Program-made: the position numbers and the translations under genes
Shown: positions 27,990-33,232 of the stretch, in pieces
How positions within the stretch are numbered: position 1 is the stretch's first letter
Layout: the number at the start of each line of letters is the position of its first letter
Assembly (NCBI RefSeq): GCF_000341025.1
Contig: NZ_ANBF01000203.1
Location: forward strand, 4,214 to 37,445
Source: Nocardiopsis salina YIM 90010
GTDB taxonomy: Bacteria > Actinomycetota > Actinomycetes > Streptosporangiales > Streptosporangiaceae
Direction of reading: 5' to 3'
DNA length: 33,232 nt
Notes under the pieces: model-generated
Databases searched by the model: none
Seen by the model: the letters and a program-made list of their open reading frames with translations, nothing else
Told to the model about the DNA's origin: nothing

Positions 27990-30785
27990 GTGGTGACCAA
28001 GCGAGAGACCCCCGATCAGACGAACCGGGCCGGCACGGCCCCGACCGCCTCCGACAGCGGGGGCCGACGCCCCAGACTGCTGCTCCTGGACGGCCACTCC
28101 ATGGCTTTCCGCGCCTTCTTCGCCCTTCCGGTGGAGAACTTCGGAACGAGCACCGGCCAGTCGACCAACGCCATCTACGGTTTTGCTTCGATGCTGGTCA
28201 AGCTCCTGCGCGAGGAGGAGCCCACCCACGTCGCAGTGGCCTGGGACCTGTCCGGCCCCACGTTCCGGGACGAGGCCTACGACGGCTACAAGGAGGGGCG
28301 TTCGGAGACCCCGCCCGAGTTCCCCGCCCAGGTCCCCCTCACCCAGGACCTCATGCGCCTGATCGGTGTGACCAACCTGTCCGCGTCCGGCTACGAGGCC
28401 GACGACGTCATTGCCACACTGGCGCACCAGGGCGGTGAGGCCGGCATGGAGGTGCTCATCGCCTCCGGTGACCGCGACGCCTTCCAGTTGGTCAGCGGCG
28501 ACTGCACGGTGCTGTACCCGGGGCGCAGCCTGTCCGACCTCAAGCGCATGACGCCCGAGGCGGTCCAGGACAAGTACGGGGTGCCGCCCGAGCGCTACCG
28601 CGACCTGGCCGCGCTGGTGGGGGAGAAGGCCGACAACCTGCCCGGCGTCCCCGGGGTGGGCCCCAAGACGGCCGCGAAGTGGATCACCAAGTTCGGCTCC
28701 CTGGACGAGCTCGTGGCCCACGCGGACGAGATCACCGGCAAGGCGGGGCAGAACTTCCGCGACCACCTCGACGACGTGCTGCGCAACATGCGCCTCAACC
28801 TCCTGGCTACCGACGTCGAGCTCGAGACCGGGGTGGCGGACCTGACCCTGGGTGAGGCCGACCGCGCGGGCGTCGATGCGCTCTTCGACAACCTGGAGTT
28901 CGCCTCCAACCTGCGCGAGCGCCTCTACAGCGTCATCAACGTCGACGAGGCCGCCGCGCAGGGCGAGTCCGACGCCGCCGAGGGGTTCGAGGTCGACCTC
29001 ACCGTGCCCGTGACGGGCGGGCTCGCCGCCTGGCTGACGGAGCACGCCGCGCCCGGGGCCGTGACCGCCGAGGCACCGGCCGGCTTGGCTCTGGAAGCGA
29101 CCTGGGGGCGGGGCACCGGCCGGGTGGACGCGCTCGCGATCAGCGTGCCCAGCGGGGCCGCGGCCGCCGTCGACCCCACGGCCTTGGACGCGGCCGACAC
29201 CGAGGCGTTGGCGGCCTTCCTCTCCGACCCGGACCGCCCCAAGGTCGTGCACGAGTACAAGGGCGCGCTGCTTGCCCTGGGCGCCCACGGATGGGATCTG
29301 GCGGGGGCCCGGTGCGACACCGCGCTGGCCGCCTACCTGGTCCAACCCGGACAGCGCCGGTTCGACCTGCCCGACCTGGTCCGGCGTTACCTGGGCAGGG
29401 AGCTGGAGGAGGAGAGCGCCGGGCAGACCCAGCTCACCCTCGACGTCGAGGAGCCTGCCGAGGGGCCCCAGCACGCGCTCGCTGTACGGGCCGCCGCCAC
29501 CCGCGACCTGGCCGCGGTTCTGGTGGCCCAGCTCGACAAGCGCGGCGGCTCCCAGCTGCTCACCGACCTGGAACTGCCGCTGGTCGACGTCCTGGCCGAG
29601 ATGGAGCGGGCCGGGATCGCCGCGGACCTGCCGTACCTGGAGGAGTTGCAGGCCGAGTTCGCCGCAGCGGCCCGCGAGGCCGAGGCGCAGGCCCACGAGG
29701 TGGTGAAGAAGGACGGTGTCGAGGAGTTCAACCTCGGCTCGCCCAAGCAGCTGCAGAAGGTGCTCTTCGAGGATCTCGCTCTGCCCAGGACCAAGAAGAT
29801 CAAGACCGGCTACACCACGGACGCCTCCGCGCTGGCCTGGCTGGCCACGCAGACCGACCACGAGCTCCCGGCCCTGCTGCTGCGCCACCGCGATCAGACC
29901 AAGCTGCGCACCACGGTGGAGGGGCTCATCAAGACCGTGGCCGACGACGGGCGTATCCACACCACCTACAACCAGACGGTGGCGGCGACCGGGCGGCTCA
30001 GTTCCACCGATCCGAACCTGCAGAACATCCCGGTGCGCACCGACGTGGGCCGCCGGATCCGGCGTGCGTTCGTGGTCGGCGAAGGGTACGAAGAGCTGTT
30101 GACGGCCGACTACAGCCAGATCGAGCTGCGCATCATGGCGCACCTGTCGGGCGAACAGGCCCTCATCGACGCGTTCAACAGCGGCTACGACTTCCATGCC
30201 CAGATGGCAGCGCAGGTGTTCGGGATCGGTGTGGAGGAGGTCGACGGGGAAGCCCGATCCAAGATCAAGGCGATGAGCTACGGGCTCGCCTACGGCCTGA
30301 GCGCCTACGGTCTGTCCCAGCAGCTGGACATCCAACCCGACGAGGCCCGCCGCCTCATGGACGACTACTTCGCCGAGTTCGGCGGGGTGCGCGACTACCT
30401 GCAGGCGGTCGTGGAACAGGCCCGCAGGGACGGCTACACCGAGACGGCTCTGGGGCGGCGCCGCTACCTCCCGGATCTGACCAGCGACAACCGCCAGCGC
30501 CGTGAGATGGCCGAACGCATGGCCCTCAACGCGCCCATCCAGGGGTCGGCGGCCGACATCATCAAGGTCGCGATGCTCAAGGTCGACGCGGCTCTGTCCG
30601 CCTCCGACCTGGCATCGCGGGTGCTGCTGCAGGTCCACGACGAGCTCGTGGTGGAGGTCGCTCCGGGTGAGCGCGAGGAGGTCGAAAAGCTCGTGACGCA
30701 CGAGATGGGGTCGGCCTATGATCTGTGCGTGCCGCTGGCGGTCTCGGTCGGCGGCGGACCCAACTGGCACGACGCGGCTCACTAG
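27990..30785 (+). CDS. polA: DNA polymerase I
   Basis: PolA fills gaps and removes RNA primers during lagging-strand synthesis and repair. From GTG 27990 (or 27993) it is 931 residues. The 5'-3' exonuclease domain comes first (LLLLDGHSMAFRAFFAL, ASGDRDAFQLV, GVPGVGPKTAAKW). The middle proofreading-type domain has VVHEYKGALLALG and CDTALAAYLV but, at the first exonuclease motif, LALEATWGRG in place of the D-x-E pair, so proofreading is probably absent, as in other actinobacterial PolA. The polymerase domain has motif A DYSQIELRI (Asp707), motif B RSKIKAMSYGLAYGLSAYG and motif C QVHDELVVEV (Asp884). Copy B of the dispersed repeat follows 30 bases after the stop. Confidence 0.97.
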   Translation: MVTKRETPDQTNRAGTAPTASDSGGRRPRLLLLDGHSMAFRAFFALPVENFGTSTGQSTNAIYGFASMLVKLLREEEPTHVAVAWDLSGPTFRDEAYDGYKEGRSETPPEFPAQVPLTQDLMRLIGVTNLSASGYEADDVIATLAHQGGEAGMEVLIASGDRDAFQLVSGDCTVLYPGRSLSDLKRMTPEAVQDKYGVPPERYRDLAALVGEKADNLPGVPGVGPKTAAKWITKFGSLDELVAHADEITGKAGQNFRDHLDDVLRNMRLNLLATDVELETGVADLTLGEADRAGVDALFDNLEFASNLRERLYSVINVDEAAAQGESDAAEGFEVDLTVPVTGGLAAWLTEHAAPGAVTAEAPAGLALEATWGRGTGRVDALAISVPSGAAAAVDPTALDAADTEALAAFLSDPDRPKVVHEYKGALLALGAHGWDLAGARCDTALAAYLVQPGQRRFDLPDLVRRYLGRELEEESAGQTQLTLDVEEPAEGPQHALAVRAAATRDLAAVLVAQLDKRGGSQLLTDLELPLVDVLAEMERAGIAADLPYLEELQAEFAAAAREAEAQAHEVVKKDGVEEFNLGSPKQLQKVLFEDLALPRTKKIKTGYTTDASALAWLATQTDHELPALLLRHRDQTKLRTTVEGLIKTVADDGRIHTTYNQTVAATGRLSSTDPNLQNIPVRTDVGRRIRRAFVVGEGYEELLTADYSQIELRIMAHLSGEQALIDAFNSGYDFHAQMAAQVFGIGVEEVDGEARSKIKAMSYGLAYGLSAYGLSQQLDIQPDEARRLMDDYFAEFGGVRDYLQAVVEQARRDGYTETALGRRRYLPDLTSDNRQRREMAERMALNAPIQGSAADIIKVAMLKVDAALSASDLASRVLLQVHDELVVEVAPGEREEVEKLVTHEMGSAYDLCVPLAVSVGGGPNWHDAAH

Positions 30786-30815
30786 GGGACTGTTCGGCGA
30801 GCACCGGCCCACACC

Positions 30816-30892
30816 GTCGCCCGCCACCGCCCTCAACGGACGCCTTGGGGCGCAGCAGCCGGCCGGAGCAACGGAAGGCGTCCACCAAACAG
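30816..30892 (+). repeat. Dispersed hairpin repeat, copy B
   Basis: Matches copy A at about 66 of 77 positions. It has the inverted pair GGACGCCTT (30838-30846) and AAGGCGTCC (30875-30883) around a 28-base loop. The stem is one pair longer than in copy A because one left-arm base also differs in the complementary direction. It begins 30 bases after polA and ends 48 bases before arfB. Confidence 0.8.
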
Positions 30893-30940
30893 ACCCCAGG
30901 CGCGCCGCGCACAGGCACGAGCACGAGGAGGCGGGCAGCG

Positions 30941-31381
30941 GTGAGTACCAACCCGGGGGAGAAGGACCTGACCTTCGGATCGGTGACCGTGCCCGCCTCC
31001 GACCTGGAGTGGCGCTTCAGCCGCTCCTCGGGACCGGGCGGGCAGCACGTCAACACCTCCGCCACGCGGGTGACGCTGTCGGTGGATCTGATGTCCTGCG
31101 GCGGACTGGGGCAGACGCGGCGTGAACGGGCCCTGGAACGGTTGTCCGGCCGGCTGAGCGGCGCGGTCCTGAGCGTGAGCGCGCAGGACCACCGTTCGCA
31201 GGCGCGAAACCGCGAGTCGGCCCTGGAACGGATGGCCGAGCTGTTGGCCGAGGCCACTGCGCCGCCGCCCCGCGCGCGGAGACGTTCCAAGCCGAGCCGG
31301 GCGGCCCGGCGCCGAAGGGTCGACGACAAGCGGCGGCGGGGCGAGCTCAAGCGCACCCGGTCGCGCCCGACGGGGGAGTGA
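30941..31381 (+). CDS. arfB: Peptide chain release factor-like ribosome-rescue hydrolase (ArfB/YaeJ/ICT1 type)
   Basis: ArfB frees ribosomes stalled on mRNA without a stop codon by hydrolysing peptidyl-tRNA. The 146-residue product has the catalytic GGQ at residues 33-35 in FSRSSGPGGQHVNTSATRV. Its C-terminal tail is long and very basic (about 100-140), as the tail that enters the empty mRNA channel must be. There is no codon-recognition domain, which separates it from RF1/RF2, and the length matches E. coli ArfB (140). GTG 30941 has GAGGAG (30925-30930) about 10 bases upstream; the frame is open further back but runs into the repeat and polA. It may be transcribed with polA or alone. Confidence 0.92.
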   Translation: MSTNPGEKDLTFGSVTVPASDLEWRFSRSSGPGGQHVNTSATRVTLSVDLMSCGGLGQTRRERALERLSGRLSGAVLSVSAQDHRSQARNRESALERMAELLAEATAPPPRARRRSKPSRAARRRRVDDKRRRGELKRTRSRPTGE

Positions 31382-31841
31382 CGCGCCCGTCGGTGATGCT
31401 GGTCGCATTGGGGTCCGTTCACTATCCGGACTCCGGGCGTCCGTAACCGGTTCATCCGGCGGCCGCAGATGCCCGGAACGCCCGTTTCGTGGGGGGAGCG
31501 GCACGTCGGGAGCTTGAACTCGCTGCTCCGGCTCCGGTAGGTTGCGGCCATTGCGGCCTTCGTCGGGTTGGCGGCCCGGGGTTCCGATTGACCAGGACAC
31601 CCACATCTCATATTCTGACGGAAGCGTTGTGGGTTCGTGCGTGCGTCACTGTCTCCCGGACGTGGGGACGGAGGGGCTGCACCGTTCGGTCACCACTCCT
31701 GGACCCGGCGGCTGACGGCCACGGATCGGCTCGTTCCGTATGTGGCCCTGCTCCTTACTTTCTGGATTGACGGATCGACGGGCACCGGACCCACCGCGTG
31801 CCCATTTTCTGAACCTGTCCGTATCCGGAGTCCACCCACAC
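31382..31841 (+). other. Intergenic region and long rpsA leader
   Basis: Positions 31382-31587 show no gene or strong terminator. A good promoter at 31588-31616 implies an rpsA leader of about 220 bases. The leader is less GC-rich in 31740-31830 and has no open frame with coding character. Confidence 0.55.
31588..31616 (+). promoter_or_regulatory. Promoter of rpsA
   Basis: TTGACC (31588-31593), a 17-base spacer and TATTCT (31611-31616) give the best sigma-70-type match in the window. The start would be near 31623. Confidence 0.6.
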
Positions 31842-33232
31842 ATGACGAGCAGCACCGAGGCCACCTCGACACCCCAGGTAGCGGTCAACGACATCGGGTC
31901 CGAGGAAGCCTTCCTCGCGGCGATCGACGAGACCATCAAGTACTTCAACGACGGCGACATCGTTGAGGGCACCATCGTGAAGGTCGATCGAGACGAGGTC
32001 TTGCTCGACATCGGCTACAAGACCGAGGGTGTGATTCCTTCACGCGAGCTCTCGATCAAGCACGACGTCGACCCGAGCGAGGTCGTCGCCGTCGGCGACC
32101 AGGTCGAAGCCCTCGTTCTCCAGAAGGAGGACAAGGAAGGCCGCCTGATCCTGTCCAAGAAGCGCGCCCAGTACGAGCGCGCCTGGGGCACGATCGAGAA
32201 GATCAAGGAGGAGGACGGCGTCGTCACCGGCACCGTCATCGAGGTCGTCAAGGGCGGTCTCATCCTCGACATCGGTCTCCGCGGCTTCCTGCCGGCCTCC
32301 CTGGTCGAGATGCGCCGCGTCCGCGACCTGCAGCCCTACGTGGGCCGTGAGCTCGAGGCCAAGATCATCGAGCTGGACAAGAACCGCAACAACGTGGTCC
32401 TGTCCCGCCGTGCCTGGCTCGAGCAGACCCAGTCCGAGGTTCGCCAGACCTTCCTCAACACCCTCCAGAAGGGCCAGATCCGCAAGGGCGTCGTCTCCTC
32501 GATCGTCAACTTCGGTGCCTTCGTGGACCTGGGTGGCGTCGACGGTCTGGTCCACGTCTCCGAGCTCTCCTGGAAGCACATCGACCACCCGAGCGAGGTC
32601 GTCGAGGTCGGCCAGGAGGTCACCGTCGAGGTTCTCGACGTGGACATGGAGCGCGAGCGCGTCTCCCTGTCGCTCAAGGCGACGCAGGAGGACCCCTGGC
32701 AGCAGTTCGCCCGCACGCACCAGATCGGCCAGGTCGTCCCCGGCAAGGTCACGAAGCTGGTTCCGTTCGGTGCGTTCGTGCGCGTCGAGGAGGGCATCGA
32801 GGGCCTGGTCCACATCTCCGAGCTGGCCGAGCGCCACGTCGAGGTGCCCGAGCAGGTCGTCCAGGTCGGCACCGAGATCTTCGTCAAGATCATCGACATC
32901 GACCTCGACCGCCGCCGCATCAGCCTCTCGCTGAAGCAGGCCAACGAGGCCGTCTCGCCCGACCAGGTGGACTTCGACCCGACCCTGTACGGCATGGCCG
33001 CCGACTACGACGAGCAGGGCAACTACAAGTACCCCGAGGGCTTCGACCCCGAGAGCGGCGAGTGGCTCGAGGGCTTCGAGGCTCAGCGCGACGAGTGGGA
33101 GCGCAACTACGCCGAGGCGCAGGCCCGCTTCGAGGCGCACCGCAAGCAGGTCGAGGAGGCGCGTGCGGCCGAGGCCGACGCCGCCAGCGCCCCGGCCGTC
33201 GAGGAAGAGGAAGAGTACACCGGCGGGGGGGG
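31842..33232 (+). CDS. rpsA: 30S ribosomal protein S1 (3' end outside window)
   Basis: S1 holds mRNA on the small subunit during initiation. ATG 31842 has GGAG at 31827-31830. The 463 complete codons present contain four S1 RNA-binding repeats, at about residues 38-107, 125-190, 211-279 and 296-365. The last two have the strongest consensus (GVVSSIVNFGAFVDLGGVDGLVHVSELSW, split here as GVVSSIVNFGAFVDLGG then GVDGLVHVSELSW). A Glu/Ala/Tyr-rich C-terminal region follows (about 385 on), ending at the window edge in an acidic EEEEEY and Gly stretch. Four repeats rather than six is normal for actinobacteria. The long leader fits the autogenous control known for S1 elsewhere; no specific binding element was identified. 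Confidence 0.96.
   Translation, partial: MTSSTEATSTPQVAVNDIGSEEAFLAAIDETIKYFNDGDIVEGTIVKVDRDEVLLDIGYKTEGVIPSRELSIKHDVDPSEVVAVGDQVEALVLQKEDKEGRLILSKKRAQYERAWGTIEKIKEEDGVVTGTVIEVVKGGLILDIGLRGFLPASLVEMRRVRDLQPYVGRELEAKIIELDKNRNNVVLSRRAWLEQTQSEVRQTFLNTLQKGQIRKGVVSSIVNFGAFVDLGGVDGLVHVSELSWKHIDHPSEVVEVGQEVTVEVLDVDMERERVSLSLKATQEDPWQQFARTHQIGQVVPGKVTKLVPFGAFVRVEEGIEGLVHISELAERHVEVPEQVVQVGTEIFVKIIDIDLDRRRISLSLKQANEAVSPDQVDFDPTLYGMAADYDEQGNYKYPEGFDPESGEWLEGFEAQRDEWERNYAEAQARFEAHRKQVEEARAAEADAASAPAVEEEEEYTGGG

Noticed and set aside
27855-30836. A 993-codon frame antisense to polA
   Set aside because: Shadow of polA, with no domain or ribosome-binding site.
30816-30892. Dispersed repeat as a short protein gene on the minus strand (DAFRC, then KASVEGGGG)
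   Set aside because: A and B read alike in one frame but copy C has a loop indel that changes it, and there is no start, stop or ribosome-binding site pattern; conservation fits the hairpin better.
1-33232. CRISPR array, insertion sequence, prophage or integrated element
   Set aside because: No regularly spaced repeats, transposase, integrase or phage structural gene was seen on either strand.

Overview
The window is GC-rich DNA with strongly G/C-biased third codon positions, frequent GTG starts and GC-rich hairpin terminators. This points to an actinomycete chromosome. Gene content and order (lgt, gltB, gltD, pyk, pdtaR, liv transport genes, polA, rpsA) recall, from memory, the core chromosome of Streptomyces and the Nocardiopsis group; the exact genus is inferred. 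No integrase, transposase, CRISPR array or phage module is visible, so this looks like a conserved housekeeping region.

Layout. Positions 1-4581 (+) hold the end of a DsbA-like thiol oxidoreductase, lgt, and two paralogous single-pass membrane proteins of unknown role. Positions 4736-6454 (-) hold a BpsA-type aminopropyltransferase homologue with a long C-terminal extension. A 600-base gap precedes gltB (interrupted by a frameshift in a C run) and gltD, the two subunits of NADPH-glutamate synthase. Two DUF2784 membrane proteins, a terpenoid-toroid-like protein and pyk follow. A near-consensus DasR operator overlaps the pyk promoter. A convergent membrane protein, a small unknown ORF and an unusual short tRNA-Leu(CAA) lie on the minus strand.

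From 18.9 kb the window turns to nitrogen and amino-acid supply: the ANTAR response regulator pdtaR, then livH-livM-livG-livF (+). Two livK-type binding-protein genes converge on livF (-), and the tail of a third, dead livK copy lies between them. A PaaI-type thioesterase (-), polA, an ArfB-type ribosome-rescue factor and rpsA (open at the right edge) close the window.

How the parts fit. GltBD makes glutamate, Pyk controls the PEP/pyruvate node, and the Liv system imports branched-chain amino acids. Lgt lipidates lipoproteins such as the two LivK proteins. The least explained features are a 77-base dispersed hairpin repeat (three copies, each just downstream of a plus-strand gene), UUG-rich leucine codons in livG close to the odd CAA tRNA, several apparently leaderless genes, and the livK relic. 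Coordinates and motif counts were read by eye; no database search was run.
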